A stretch of DNA of 64,000 nt, from contig CAWKMN010000001.1 in the NCBI GenBank assembly GCA_963850765.1, positions 248,001 through 312,000 of the forward strand, given 5' to 3'. Positions 17,173 to 25,423 of this stretch are shown in pieces (position 1 is the first letter of the stretch; every line of letters begins with the position of its first letter). The notes beneath the pieces were generated by a model, which saw only the letters and a program-made list of their open reading frames with translations, was not told the DNA's origin and did no database searches. Made by a program: the position numbers and the translations under genes. The stretch is from CAWKMN01 sp963850765. Its GTDB lineage: Bacteria; Chloroflexota; Anaerolineae; Aggregatilineales; Aggregatilineaceae.

Positions 17173-18486
17173 CTACTGCAAATCCGCGTGGGCCTGATTG
17201 GCCTCGTCGGTCAGTTCCTGAGCTACTTCCATCACATCACGGCCGTTGCTCGTTATATCCGCGAGCTTTTCCCCGATCAGGCCGCGCACGGCAGTGTATG
17301 AGATCACCTGCGGCGAGTTGTAGACTTTCACGGCCGGGTCTGCGACGATCGCGTTCGCCTGCGCGAAGTGAGGATTCTCGGCTTCGTAGTCGCCCAGGCT
17401 GGCGGCGGCTTCCAGATTGATCGGGAAGTAAGCCGTCGCCGTCGTCCACGCGATCTGGCTCTCGGTTGAAGCCAGGAATTTCAGGAACAGCCACGAAGCG
17501 ACCTCTTCTTCGGGCGTGGCCGGGATCACGATGATGCTCGGCACGTAAAGCTGAATGATGTGGTTATCGCCCGTCCACGGCACGGTGGTTATGGTCCAGT
17601 TGGGCACCGCGACACCGTTTTCTTCCAGGTTGATGTTCATATCGCCCTGGATGAACGGGATGCCAGCCGTGCTGGTCTCGGCCATCGGGTTCCGGCCATA
17701 GGCAAAATCGAGTGTGTTCTGGAACCGCTCTTCAGGCAGATAGGCGCAGCCTTCCTTGTACAGATCGGCATAAAACTGGAATGCGGCGATCGCTTCGTCG
17801 CTGGTGAAGTTCCACTGGCCGTCCACAAAAATATCGGCTCCCATCGACGCCAGGAAGTTCTCGAACTCCGACGAGCCAAGGGTAAGCGGATAACCTTCGG
17901 TGTTCTCGGCCTGAGCAGCGGCGCAGGCAATCGCCTTGAACGTCTCGTAATCCTGCGGCGGGGCGTCGAAGCCCAGCGCGGCCAGCATATCCAGATTCAC
18001 GACCTGCACGCTGGCCGATACCTGATTCGGCCACGCCAGCATCGCTCCATCGGCGTCGTCAAACGTGTCGATATTCAGAATGTTCTGATTGAGCTTTGCC
18101 AGGTCCTCTTCCGAGTACCCCCACGTGGCATCTTGCAGCAGGGGGCGGAGATCGAGCGCCGCGTCGTCCCCGTAATAGCTCAGAGCGTCACTCTGATAGC
18201 CGGCCACGAGATTCGGCAGCTCGCCCGAAATAATCGCGGCGTTCATCGCGTCGCGGATTTCGTCGTACCCGGCCTGAGAAATCGCCTCGACGGTGATGCC
18301 ATATTCGTTGGTGGTGTTGAACTGCTCGACCAACGCATCCATCGCGGCTTGCTGGTACTCGCTGTACTGGTGCCAGTAGGTGAGCGTAACGCCCGACGGA
18401 TCGACGCCGCCGTAGTCCTGGGCCGAAACCACCCCAAAACTGAGGACCAGCGCCGCCACACAGGTGAACAACAACAGTTTCCGCAT
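17173..18486 (-). CDS. sugar ABC transporter substrate-binding protein, family 1
   Basis: Extracellular solute-binding protein of 437 residues with a signal peptide (MRKLLLFTCVAALVLSFGVVSAQ) and no lipobox cysteine. The mature start GVTLTYWHQYSEYQQAAMDALVEQFN is typical of the UgpB/MalE-like family. Later blocks such as MLAWPNQVSASVQVVNLDMLAALGF, AYGRNPMAETSTAGIPFI and ASWLFLKFLASTESQIAWT agree with this. AAGGAG stands before the start. The two permease genes lie downstream on the same strand, beyond a 250-base repeat-filled gap that may reduce their expression. No ATPase gene is present, so a shared MsmK-like ATPase is likely, as is common for such importers. Confidence 0.93.
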   Translation of the reverse strand: MRKLLLFTCVAALVLSFGVVSAQDYGGVDPSGVTLTYWHQYSEYQQAAMDALVEQFNTTNEYGITVEAISQAGYDEIRDAMNAAIISGELPNLVAGYQSDALSYYGDDAALDLRPLLQDATWGYSEEDLAKLNQNILNIDTFDDADGAMLAWPNQVSASVQVVNLDMLAALGFDAPPQDYETFKAIACAAAQAENTEGYPLTLGSSEFENFLASMGADIFVDGQWNFTSDEAIAAFQFYADLYKEGCAYLPEERFQNTLDFAYGRNPMAETSTAGIPFIQGDMNINLEENGVAVPNWTITTVPWTGDNHIIQLYVPSIIVIPATPEEEVASWLFLKFLASTESQIAWTTATAYFPINLEAAASLGDYEAENPHFAQANAIVADPAVKVYNSPQVISYTAVRGLIGEKLADITSNGRDVMEVAQELTDEANQAHADLQ

Positions 18487-18597
18487 GATAAGTTTTCTCC
18501 TTAAAGATCCACTATACGGTTCCTCCAGGCCCGTCCCTCGCGCCTGAAGTATTCACAAACATCCCCGGCAGCACCGGCGATGGAGGGGGCAAACAAG

Positions 18598-18733
18598 CTG
18601 TTAGCGATTAGCCGTTAGCGATTAGCTTTACCTCACTCCCCCGGCCCCTCTCCATTTGAAAGGAGAGGGGGATTGAGGGGGTGAGGCCAGCCGTCTCTGA
18701 CACAGCTAATAGCTAATCGCTAATGCTAACCGC
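18598..18733. repeat. nested inverted repeat: TTAGCGATTAGC arms around a CTCTCC hairpin
   Basis: The outer arms are built from TTAGCGATTAGC-type units (18600-18627) and their complements (18705-18733). Between them sits a complete CTCTCC/GGAGAGG hairpin (18631-18687, CCTCACTCCCCC to GGGGGTGAGG). Related outer arms occur at 52757-52935 and a fragment at 60478-60516. The whole element fills the gap between the binding-protein and permease genes. Confidence 0.85.
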
Positions 18734-18735
18734 TG

Positions 18736-19632
18736 TTATCCTTTCAATCCCGAGGTGGCGATGCCTTCGGTAAATTGCTTTTGAGTCACGAAATACATCA
18801 CCATGATCGGGAGCACCATGATCACCGAGGCGGCCATCTGAAGATGGAACGCGCCCGGCGCTTCGGCATTAACGAAATTACTCAGACCGGCCGAAACGGG
18901 CCGCCAGTCGTCAGTCTGCGTGACCAGCAGCGGCCACAGCAGGGCGTTCCATGCGCCGATAAACGCGAACGTGATCACGGTCATGACCGGCGCTTTCGAG
19001 AGCGGCAGGATCACGTAGAGCAAAAAGCGCAGATGTCCCGCGCCGTCCAACTGGGCCGCTTCCCACAGGTCGTCGGGGATCTGCGCGAAGAACTGGCGCA
19101 GCAGGAAAATACTGAAGGCCGACGCCATAAACGGCACGGTGAGCGCGGGCCAGCTGTTGAACCACGCCCAGCTTTCGCCCAGGACCGCCTTGCTGAAGCG
19201 ATCCAGCCACACAATGGTCAGAAAGTTGGGCACCAGCGTCACGACGTCCGGGATCATGAGCGTGGCGATCAGCGCCGCAAAGATCACGTTGCGCCCCACG
19301 AAGCGCATCCGCGCAAACGCGTAGGCGGCAGGCACGCAGAACAGCAGCAGCCCGGCAATGGTGATGGTCGTGACACGGGCGCTGTTCCACATATACTGGC
19401 CGAAGTTCGCCACGCTCCACGCCTCGCTGTAATTGCCCAGATCCGGGCGGCTCGGCAGCAGTTCGCCGCGATGCACTTCGCTCTGCGTCATCAGCGACGA
19501 GCTGACCATCCATAGAAACGGTGAGATCGCCAGCAGTGCGCCCACCAGCAGAATCGCGTAGTTCGCCCATGTGCCCCAGGGAACGGGTTTGCGGGGATGT
19601 TCCACCGCGCGTTCAAGCGCCATATCAGCCAT
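18736..19632 (-). CDS. carbohydrate ABC transporter permease (MalG type)
   Basis: Inner-membrane permease of 298 residues with about six hydrophobic helices. The first is NYAILLVGALLAISPFLWMV. The cytoplasmic EAA loop that docks the ATPase reads DLWEAAQLDGAGHLRFLLYVILPLSK. The C terminus FVTQKQFTEGIATSGLKG is typical of MalG-family proteins. Its start overlaps the preceding permease gene by 8 bases. It partners the MalF-type permease upstream and the binding protein at 17173-18486. Confidence 0.94.
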   Translation of the reverse strand: MADMALERAVEHPRKPVPWGTWANYAILLVGALLAISPFLWMVSSSLMTQSEVHRGELLPSRPDLGNYSEAWSVANFGQYMWNSARVTTITIAGLLLFCVPAAYAFARMRFVGRNVIFAALIATLMIPDVVTLVPNFLTIVWLDRFSKAVLGESWAWFNSWPALTVPFMASAFSIFLLRQFFAQIPDDLWEAAQLDGAGHLRFLLYVILPLSKAPVMTVITFAFIGAWNALLWPLLVTQTDDWRPVSAGLSNFVNAEAPGAFHLQMAASVIMVLPIMVMYFVTQKQFTEGIATSGLKG

Positions 19633-21274
19633 AAAAGACCCGCCGTCCCATGATGCGATTCTGGAAGAACGTAACCACCAGGATCACCCCGAACAGCACA
19701 AACGCCAGCGCCGATCCATAACCGAGATTATTGCGCGACGAGACCATCTCGAACAGGTAGACGCCTACCGTATCGACCGCGTCATGCGCGGCGGGCTGGC
19801 GCATCATCCAGATCTGCGTAAACGCCTGGAACGTCCCGATGATGGCGATCAGCGACAGGAAAAACGTCGTCGGAGAGAGCAGCGGCAGCGTGATATGCCG
19901 GAAAATGTTCCAGCCGGACGCGCCGTCGATCCGCGCGGCCTCGTAATATTCCGGCGAGATGCTGCCCAGCCCGGCCAGGAAGATCACGATGTCGTAACCG
20001 GCGTAGGTCCACACTGACCAGATGATGATCACCAGCAGCGCCAGCGACGGCCCTTCGAGGATCTGGGGCAGATCCGTGCCGAAGACCAGCTCGTTGACCG
20101 GCGTCGGTTCGCTCAGCCACTTCTGCGCGTCGATACCCCCCGCGGCCAGCACCCGGTTGGCGATCGACAGGGGCCGGTTGGAAAAGAGCGTCGCGAACAC
20201 CACCGACGTCGCGGCGAACGGCGTGATATACGGCAGAAAATAGAGCATGCGGAAGAACGACTTGCCGCGCGCGGCGTGAAACAGCCGGTAAGCGAAAAAC
20301 AGCCCCAGCCCTAGCTGGACCGGCACCGTCCCCAGCACGTACAGGATCGTGATCCAAAAACCGCGCATCAGGTTGTCATCGGAAGCGGTGAGCGCCTGCG
20401 GGATCTGGATGATCAGCAGGACGCTGCCGCCGAGCAGCAGCAGCGCCGCGAGCGCCGTCAGCACAAACGGCCGGTCATACGTCTGGCGAACCGCACGCTG
20501 CCACAGTGCATACGCCGCAACCAGCAGCACCGCGCCCGCCCCGATCAGCGTGATATACGTCCACAGCGGCAGATCGTCACCCGACGCGCGTGCCGTCTCT
20601 GCGGCGGCGTCGATCGCCTGCGCGGTCAGATCGATCAGCCCTCCGGCGGCGATCAGCAGCAGCCCGATCAGCGTGAAGCGCATGACATGGTGTGTGCGGT
20701 CTTTATCCCGGCTCAGGCCGAGAAACAGCGCGCTGATCAGCAGCGACGCGGCCAGCAGCGGCAGCAGGATCGCGGCGGCGTCGGATACGGCGGGGAAGCT
20801 GAAGCTGGCGAAAAATTCGTCCAAAAACGCCTGACGTGATCCCGCCCGCCCGCGCGGGACGCGGCGCGGCGCTTCGAGGATGTAGGGCAGCGCCCGGAAA
20901 AACCAGATGGTCAGCGCAGCAATCGCCCCGGCGTTGATCGCGCCGGGCAGCGCGAACCGCCACGCCCGCCAGCCGGACTGCCGCGTGATGCGGACGATCT
21001 GCACGCCCACAACCAGGATCGCGCCCAGGGCCAGCCCCACGAACAGCACATAGCCAAAATCGCCCAGCGCGCGCGTATAGTTCGCCAGCCCCGTATACTC
21101 CTCCGGGAAACGCTGCCAGTCGTGCAGGCTGACGAAAAACGCAAAGGCGACCGGGAACAGGCCAAATACAAAAATAATCGTCGTGGCAGGGAGGATAAAC
21201 AGATAGGCGGTCAGATTTTCTCGAACGAAACGTCCCCGGCGGCTGGACATGAATCGGTAAATCGAAGCGGACAT
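19625..21274 (-). CDS. carbohydrate ABC transporter permease (MalF type) with membrane insertion
   Basis: 549 residues, far longer than the usual 290-310. The N terminus (LTAYLFILPATTIIFVFGLFPVAFAFFVSLHDW) and the C-terminal core (ITILYVLGTVPVQLGLGLFFAYRLF onward, with the EAA loop EYYEAARIDGASGWNIFRHITLPLL) are canonical. Between them, at about residues 70-320, lies an additional region with roughly six hydrophobic segments (VLFVGLALGAILVVGV, LPLLAASLLISALFL, LIGLLLIAAGGLI and others). E. coli MalF also has an insertion, but that one is a soluble domain. The reading frame is unbroken. The role of the insertion is unknown. Confidence 0.9.
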   Translation of the reverse strand: MSASIYRFMSSRRGRFVRENLTAYLFILPATTIIFVFGLFPVAFAFFVSLHDWQRFPEEYTGLANYTRALGDFGYVLFVGLALGAILVVGVQIVRITRQSGWRAWRFALPGAINAGAIAALTIWFFRALPYILEAPRRVPRGRAGSRQAFLDEFFASFSFPAVSDAAAILLPLLAASLLISALFLGLSRDKDRTHHVMRFTLIGLLLIAAGGLIDLTAQAIDAAAETARASGDDLPLWTYITLIGAGAVLLVAAYALWQRAVRQTYDRPFVLTALAALLLLGGSVLLIIQIPQALTASDDNLMRGFWITILYVLGTVPVQLGLGLFFAYRLFHAARGKSFFRMLYFLPYITPFAATSVVFATLFSNRPLSIANRVLAAGGIDAQKWLSEPTPVNELVFGTDLPQILEGPSLALLVIIIWSVWTYAGYDIVIFLAGLGSISPEYYEAARIDGASGWNIFRHITLPLLSPTTFFLSLIAIIGTFQAFTQIWMMRQPAAHDAVDTVGVYLFEMVSSRNNLGYGSALAFVLFGVILVVTFFQNRIMGRRVFYG

Positions 21275-21354
21275 AATAAGGTTATTCTTTGCGGATCAAT
21301 CCGTTCAGGTTTTTGTTTCCGGTCATTCGTATCATAGCACAAAGGCCCCGAACC

Positions 21355-21388
21355 CGAAAACAAAACAAACCCGTGGATGGGGTTTGTT
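21355..21388 (-). terminator. intrinsic terminator downstream of the intron-containing tRNA
   Basis: On the minus strand the arms AACAAACCC and GGGTTTGTT with a six-base loop are followed by TTGTTTTC. It lies 16 bases beyond the tRNA 3-prime end. Confidence 0.8.
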
Positions 21389-21403
21389 TCGTCAATGCTG
21401 TGA

Positions 21404-21840
21404 TGGGCCCGGCAGGATTCGAACCTGCGACCGACCGGTTATGCATCCCACTACCGCTTTCGCGGCCTCTGCCGAGTTTGTGGGCTGGACCGTCCCTTCA
21501 CCCCTCGGGATCGAGGGGGCCTGTCGTCCGGCCTCTACACCTTCCCCGCCTGTTGATCGGGTGGGGCTTGGCTCGGGATTACCCTATCTCACGACGTAGG
21601 CTTCCCCGACTTTGGCAGGTGATCACCTGGCGATTACTCCCCAGGCAGCCCTTGAAAATGAGTCTGGTCAACGCCGCCGGTTAAAACCTGACGGCTATGA
21701 CAGAAGCCAGGAAGCCCGCTAAAAGGGCTAGCAGGAGTCCCTTTAGTGGACTTTTTCAGCCATAGCCGGAGCGTTTTAACGCCCGGCTATCCAGACTCAC
21801 TCTCCTGAGCCGGCTGCTCTCACCGCTGAGCTACGGGCCC
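21404..21840 (-). tRNA. tRNA with CAU anticodon (Ile2 or elongator Met), interrupted by a group I intron
   Basis: Exon 1 is 21808-21840 and exon 2 is 21404-21443. Spliced, they give a 73-base cloverleaf. The acceptor pairs GGGCCCG with CGGGCCC, the D stem is GCTC/GAGC, the anticodon stem is GCCGG/CCGGT around the loop CTCATAA, and the T arm is GCAGG-TTCGAAT-CCTGC, with discriminator A. The G1:C72 pair and the lack of three G:C pairs at the loop end of the anticodon stem argue against an initiator. The GGTCGCAGGTTC part and the acceptor resemble tRNA-Ile2, which needs lysidine at C34, but elongator Met cannot be excluded. No CCA is encoded. It lies downstream of tRNA-Gly. Confidence 0.9.
21444..21807 (-). 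ncRNA. group I (IC3-like) self-splicing intron in tRNA(CAU)
   Basis: The 364-base insertion breaks the anticodon loop, most simply after U33. A CA duplicated at both borders makes the exact site ambiguous, but ending the intron at the G before CATAA gives the expected terminal G. Core elements match what I recall of the Anabaena tRNA-Leu intron. AATCCCGAGCCAAGCC lies in the P3/P6 area (minus strand, centred near 21570). GGAAGGTGTAGAGG near 21533-21545 and the later GGACGGTCC correspond to the two P7 sides. The 3-prime part GCAGAGGCCGCGAAAGCGGTAG corresponds to P9, and the end is GGGATG. No endonuclease gene is present. The 5-prime third carries an extra repeat (see findings), which explains the length above the usual 250. 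Confidence 0.88.
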
Positions 21841-21849
21841 TGGTGCAAA

Positions 21850-21878
21850 AAACGCCCACGAACCAATCTCCGGGCGTC
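21850..21878 (-). terminator. possible terminator between the two tRNA genes
   Basis: On the minus strand the arms CGCCC and GGGCG around a 13-base loop are followed by six T residues. It lies just past the tRNA-Gly 3-prime end, so the CAU tRNA downstream may rely on read-through or on its own promoter. Confidence 0.5.
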
Positions 21879-21880
21879 AG

Positions 21881-21951
21881 AGCGGGCAACGGGACTTGAA
21901 CCCGTGATAACAGCTTGGAAGGCTGGTGTGTTACCGCTACACTATGCCCGC
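21881..21951 (-). tRNA. tRNA-Gly (UCC)
   Basis: A 71-base cloverleaf. The acceptor pairs GCGGGCA with TGCCCGC, the D stem is GTGT/ACAC, the anticodon stem is CAGC/GCTG around CTTCCAA, the T stem is CGGG/CCCG with TTCAAGT, and the discriminator is T. The anticodon TCC reads GGA and GGG. No CCA is encoded. Confidence 0.93.
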
Positions 21952-21960
21952 GTACCTTGA

Positions 21961-21989
21961 ATCTTACTCGAACCTGTCGATCTTGACAA
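21961..21989 (-). promoter_or_regulatory. sigma-70-like promoter for the tRNA genes
   Basis: On the minus strand TTGTCA and TAAGAT are separated by 17 bases. The -10 box lies nine bases before the tRNA-Gly 5-prime end, an expected distance for a tRNA promoter. Confidence 0.75.
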
Positions 21990-22010
21990 TAGCTTCTTTG
22001 GGAGACGACC

Positions 22011-22685
22011 ATGGCCCTCTCGTCCCGCGCATACGAGCTTATGCAGGCGTTTGATCAGCCCGGCTGCCCCATCTGCCGCCTCACGGCCGACAGCGTGCAT
22101 CATTACCTGGAAGCGCTGATGTACGAGTATGTCAACGAGGTGCCGACTCACATGGCGGTACGGGCGGCGCGCGGCTTCTGCCCATCCCACGCGTGGCATA
22201 TCCAGGACCAGATCAACGCCAGCGCCCTGGGGATCGCGATCCTGTATGAGGGGCTGGTGCGGAACATGCTCAACGATATGGGCGAGGTCGCGCCGGAGAG
22301 CGGGCGGCGGCAGATCACGCAGGCGGCCAACGCGCTCAAATCGCGCGGACCGTGTCCGGCGTGCGAGCACCGCGCCACCGTCGAGGATCACCTGCTGCGC
22401 AACCTGCTCGATCATCTGGATCAGGACGAGTTCGCCGGGGGGTTCCGGCGATCGGCGGGGCTGTGCCTGCCCCATCTGCGGCTGGCGCTGGATCGTCCCG
22501 CACCGGCAGCAGCGAAAGCTCTGCTGATCACGTTCCAGCAGGGGATCTGGTGGCAGCTCCAGCGCGATCTCGCGGAGTTCGTGCGCAAAAACGATTACCG
22601 GACCATCCGCGATGAAATGGGCGACGAAGGCACCAGCCCGCGCCGCGCTGTTGAGCAGATGTCCGGCTCCAAAGATCTGCGCTAA
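22011..22685 (+). CDS. DUF6062 family cysteine-motif protein
   Basis: A 224-residue cytoplasmic protein of unknown function. It has two pairs of cysteine motifs: CPICRL near residue 21 followed by GFCPSHAW near 61, and CPACEH near 115 followed by GLCLPHL near 153. This internal duplication (CPxC then CxxH twice) is the hallmark of DUF6062 and suggests two metal or Fe-S sites. GGGAGACGACC precedes the ATG. Its 3-prime end overlaps the convergent EF-like gene by 4 bases. Confidence 0.8.
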   Translation: MALSSRAYELMQAFDQPGCPICRLTADSVHHYLEALMYEYVNEVPTHMAVRAARGFCPSHAWHIQDQINASALGIAILYEGLVRNMLNDMGEVAPESGRRQITQAANALKSRGPCPACEHRATVEDHLLRNLLDHLDQDEFAGGFRRSAGLCLPHLRLALDRPAPAAAKALLITFQQGIWWQLQRDLAEFVRKNDYRTIRDEMGDEGTSPRRAVEQMSGSKDLR

Positions 22686-22936
22686 CCCACGATCAGGTAG
22701 ACGTCGTCGCCCTCGTGGACGATGTTATCCACTTTGATCGCGACCTCGTCGCCGGGCATTCCCTTTTCGATCGCCTGCCGGTCGATCTGCATGGAATGCA
22801 CCTGCTGCTCGAGTTCGGTGCGATGCCCCTCGAACAACACCCAGTCGTCCAGATACAGCTCGTCCTGAAGCCGGACCACGGCGACGCTGAGCCGGTCGAA
22901 ATAGTGCGTCACTTTGCCGATGAGCTGGTATTCCAT
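22682..22936 (-). CDS. small translation elongation factor-like protein
   Basis: 84 residues resembling domain 2 of EF-Tu: GKVTHYFDRLSVAVVRLQDELYLDDWVLFEGHRTE, then the MQIDRQAIEKGMPGDEVAIKVD stretch in which GDEVAI matches the beta-barrel of translational GTPases. No GTPase domain is present. Such stand-alone barrels are annotated in many bacteria, sometimes near U32 peptidases, without a proven role. An AGGAGGTGCTC ribosome site stands before the ATG. It converges on the DUF6062 gene. Confidence 0.75.
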   Translation of the reverse strand: MEYQLIGKVTHYFDRLSVAVVRLQDELYLDDWVLFEGHRTELEQQVHSMQIDRQAIEKGMPGDEVAIKVDNIVHEGDDVYLIVG

Positions 22937-23078
22937 CTGAGCACCTCCTCACTCTCTCTGCGCTTTGAGGAAATCGTCAGATACTTCGCTTTGGGTCATA
23001 CCACGCATTGTAGCATAGGTTGCACGGCGGTGAGACAAACATTACGAGGGGCGTTCAGTCTCAGGCGCGTTTGCGTGC

Positions 23079-23177
23079 TTTTACCCCTCCCTAAATCCCT
23101 CCCCGCACGCGGAGAGGGACTTGAAGTCGCCCCCCTTTCTCCGTTTACGGGGAAAGGGGCTGGGGATAGGGGTAAAG
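23079..23177. repeat. long hairpin repeat, CTCTCC/GGAGAGG family
   Basis: An inverted repeat of about 99 bases from TTTTACCCCTCCC to GGGGATAGGGGTAAAG, with internal arms around CGCACGCGGAGAGGG and CTCCGTTTACGGGGA. It is the same family as 8141-8257 but in inverted orientation. It ends 6 bases before the stop codon of the SulP gene. Confidence 0.85.
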
Positions 23178-23182
23178 TGCCG

Positions 23183-25423
23183 TCACTCTACCAGCATTTG
23201 CAGCGTGCGGGTGGTTTGCGTCAGGCGCTCGGCCAGGAAACACGCCATCGACGCATGAAACGCCGTAGCCACGTCGGGATGTTCGCGCGCCAGGCGGCTC
23301 AGCGCATCCGGCGACAGCCGGTAGAGCGTGCTCGGCAGATCCGTGATCACGGTGGCGCTGGCCGGCTGGTTCAGGTAGAAACCCATCTCGCCCACAATCG
23401 TCCCGGCGCTCATTTTGCGGATCCGCAGGGGAGGCGCGCCTTCCCGCTCAAGCCGGATCGTGATCTGCCCGCTTTCGATAAAAAACAGTCCACGCGGAGG
23501 ATCGCCCTGGCGCATCACGATATGCCTGGAGTCGACCTCCTGGCGTTCAAGATACAGCATCAGGGTGGCGGCGTAGTCGGTGCTGTTCAGCCGGCCCGCC
23601 AGCCCGTCGTGGAGGGTTTGTGGGTTCGGCACCACGCCGGCACTCTGCAACTGATCCAGAATCCGGTTTTCGCACCACTCCACGGCGTGATCCAGATCGG
23701 GAAAGGTGCAGCAAACGGGGTCTTCGCTGCCCTGGAACACGTCGCGCGCAAGCTGCCGAAATACCGGGGGCGACATATGGCTGAAGCACAGCGCGACATC
23801 ATGGTCGTGGGCAAGCTGGCGCATCCTGGCGAAGCTCAGCACGGCCGACGAATCCAGCCCGCTGACCATCTTGAAATCAAACACGACGGAGCGCGGTCGA
23901 TCCTCAGTCTGCAAACTCGCCCGAATCTGCTCCAGCATCCGGTTGGCCGTGCCAAAAAACAGGTAGCCTTGCAGCTTGTTGATATGGGTCCAGGTGCTCT
24001 GCTCGAGGAGCAGGCGTTCGTGGGACGGCGAGCGAATGACGCTGCTGCGAAACTCCGCGCCGGAGAGCGTGCCCCGAACCACCGCGATCCGGCTGTAACT
24101 GACGACGAACAGCACGCCCGATACCGCAATCCCCACGCCGATGCCTTCCAGAAAGCCCACCAGATTGATCACGACCATGATCAGAACCACGATCAGGTAA
24201 TCGGTCAGGGGCAGTTTGTTCCGAATGTCAACCAACCACGTCACCAGGAAATCGAGGCCGAGCAGAAACAGCAGTCCGCCCAACAGCGGCACCGGGAAAT
24301 ACGCCAGCAGCGATCCGCCGGCCAGCAGGATGACCGCGGCCAGCAGTGCCAGCACGACGCCGGACAGCCGCATGCGCCCGCCAATTCGAGCGCTCAGCAT
24401 CGACGGACCCAGTCCCATGTAGCCGACCAGTCCGCCGCCCAGCCCGGCCAGCACATTCGCTGCGCCGGTCACTTTCAACTCCCGGTTCAGATCCGCGTCC
24501 TGGTTGGTCGCCAGTTCATAGCCGGTTGCGTTGAGCAGCAGGGCGATCACACTGGTTATCACAATCGCGGCGAAGTTGCCGATCTGGTCGCCCAAAACCG
24601 GCCAATTGACGGCGTCCCAGTCGGCAGGGCTGACCGGCTCCCACAGGCCGCCCTGCGTTTCGGGGAAGGACTCGAGCAGCCAGCCTTCGTCTTTCGCCTC
24701 GGCGATCGAGGTGCCGCTCAGCGCCAGCGTAAGGTAAAACACGACGATCGCGCCCACCAGCATCCCCGGCATCAGCAGCGGATGGCGGAAGCGCCGCAGC
24801 GCCAGCAGCAGCAGCACGGCGAACAGCATCCCCGGCAGCCATTTGACGAGATAAGCCCCGTGGGTGAACGCATCAGGCTCCGTCGGGCTGACATTCACGC
24901 CGGTCATGACCGAGATCGCACCCAGCACCAGCAGCACGCCGATCCCGGCCAGGAAGCCGCCCACGACCGGATAGGGAATATAGCGAACGAGATTCCCTTG
25001 TTTGAGCGCACCCAGCAGCAGAAAGGCTGTCCCGGTCGCGAGCGCGGTGAGGGTCAGCGCGGCGACCAACGTCACAAAGCCCTCGTTGGCGCTGCCCACG
25101 GAGTCGGCGATCGCCACGCCGGTCAGCGCCATAATCGCGGCCGGGTTATCCTGCGGGCTGTAGACCACCGGGCGAAAAGAACTCGTCAGCGCCGTGATCA
25201 GGTTGCACACGATCAGACTGAACAGCATAAAGCCGATGCCTCGGGACAGGTAGCCCGACATCTCACCGGAAAAGATCATGCTGGCAAACGCGACGGCGAT
25301 CATGATTTCGAGCACGCCGACGACGACGCCCGCCGCCACCCCGGAGATCAGGCGGTTGGGGTGCAGCTCATCGCGCAGTTCAGACCAGATGTCGGATTGG
25401 GAGGTGTGGGCAGCGTGGGCCAT
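23183..25423 (-). CDS. SulP family anion transporter with STAS and cyclic nucleotide-binding domains
   Basis: Membrane transporter of about 746 residues. I chose the ATG at 25421-25423 (MAHAAHTSQSD), since the longer frame adds 44 atypical residues. The transport core has about ten hydrophobic segments, including IMALTGVAIADSVGSANEGFVTLVAALTLTA and PYPVVGGFLAGIG. A STAS domain follows (LQGYLFFGTANRMLEQI to VVFDFKMVSGLDSSAVLSFARM). The C-terminal 130 residues form a cyclic-nucleotide-binding fold (MRQGDPPRGLFFIESGQITIRL, AGTIVGEMGFYLNQPASATVI). The phosphate-binding cassette reads GEMGFYLNQPASATV, so nucleotide binding is plausible but unproven. The substrate is probably sulfate, bicarbonate or another inorganic anion. 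Confidence 0.9.
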   Translation of the reverse strand: MAHAAHTSQSDIWSELRDELHPNRLISGVAAGVVVGVLEIMIAVAFASMIFSGEMSGYLSRGIGFMLFSLIVCNLITALTSSFRPVVYSPQDNPAAIMALTGVAIADSVGSANEGFVTLVAALTLTALATGTAFLLLGALKQGNLVRYIPYPVVGGFLAGIGVLLVLGAISVMTGVNVSPTEPDAFTHGAYLVKWLPGMLFAVLLLLALRRFRHPLLMPGMLVGAIVVFYLTLALSGTSIAEAKDEGWLLESFPETQGGLWEPVSPADWDAVNWPVLGDQIGNFAAIVITSVIALLLNATGYELATNQDADLNRELKVTGAANVLAGLGGGLVGYMGLGPSMLSARIGGRMRLSGVVLALLAAVILLAGGSLLAYFPVPLLGGLLFLLGLDFLVTWLVDIRNKLPLTDYLIVVLIMVVINLVGFLEGIGVGIAVSGVLFVVSYSRIAVVRGTLSGAEFRSSVIRSPSHERLLLEQSTWTHINKLQGYLFFGTANRMLEQIRASLQTEDRPRSVVFDFKMVSGLDSSAVLSFARMRQLAHDHDVALCFSHMSPPVFRQLARDVFQGSEDPVCCTFPDLDHAVEWCENRILDQLQSAGVVPNPQTLHDGLAGRLNSTDYAATLMLYLERQEVDSRHIVMRQGDPPRGLFFIESGQITIRLEREGAPPLRIRKMSAGTIVGEMGFYLNQPASATVITDLPSTLYRLSPDALSRLAREHPDVATAFHASMACFLAERLTQTTRTLQMLVE

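Noticed and set aside
18598..18733. Tandem TTAGCGATTAGC units considered as a CRISPR array
   Set aside because: The units are adjacent, without unique spacers, and form one large inverted repeat; no cas genes are near.
21289..21684. A 131-codon frame across the tRNA intron
   Set aside because: It overlaps tRNA exon 2 and intron core sequence and has no homing endonuclease motif such as LAGLIDADG or GIY-YIG.
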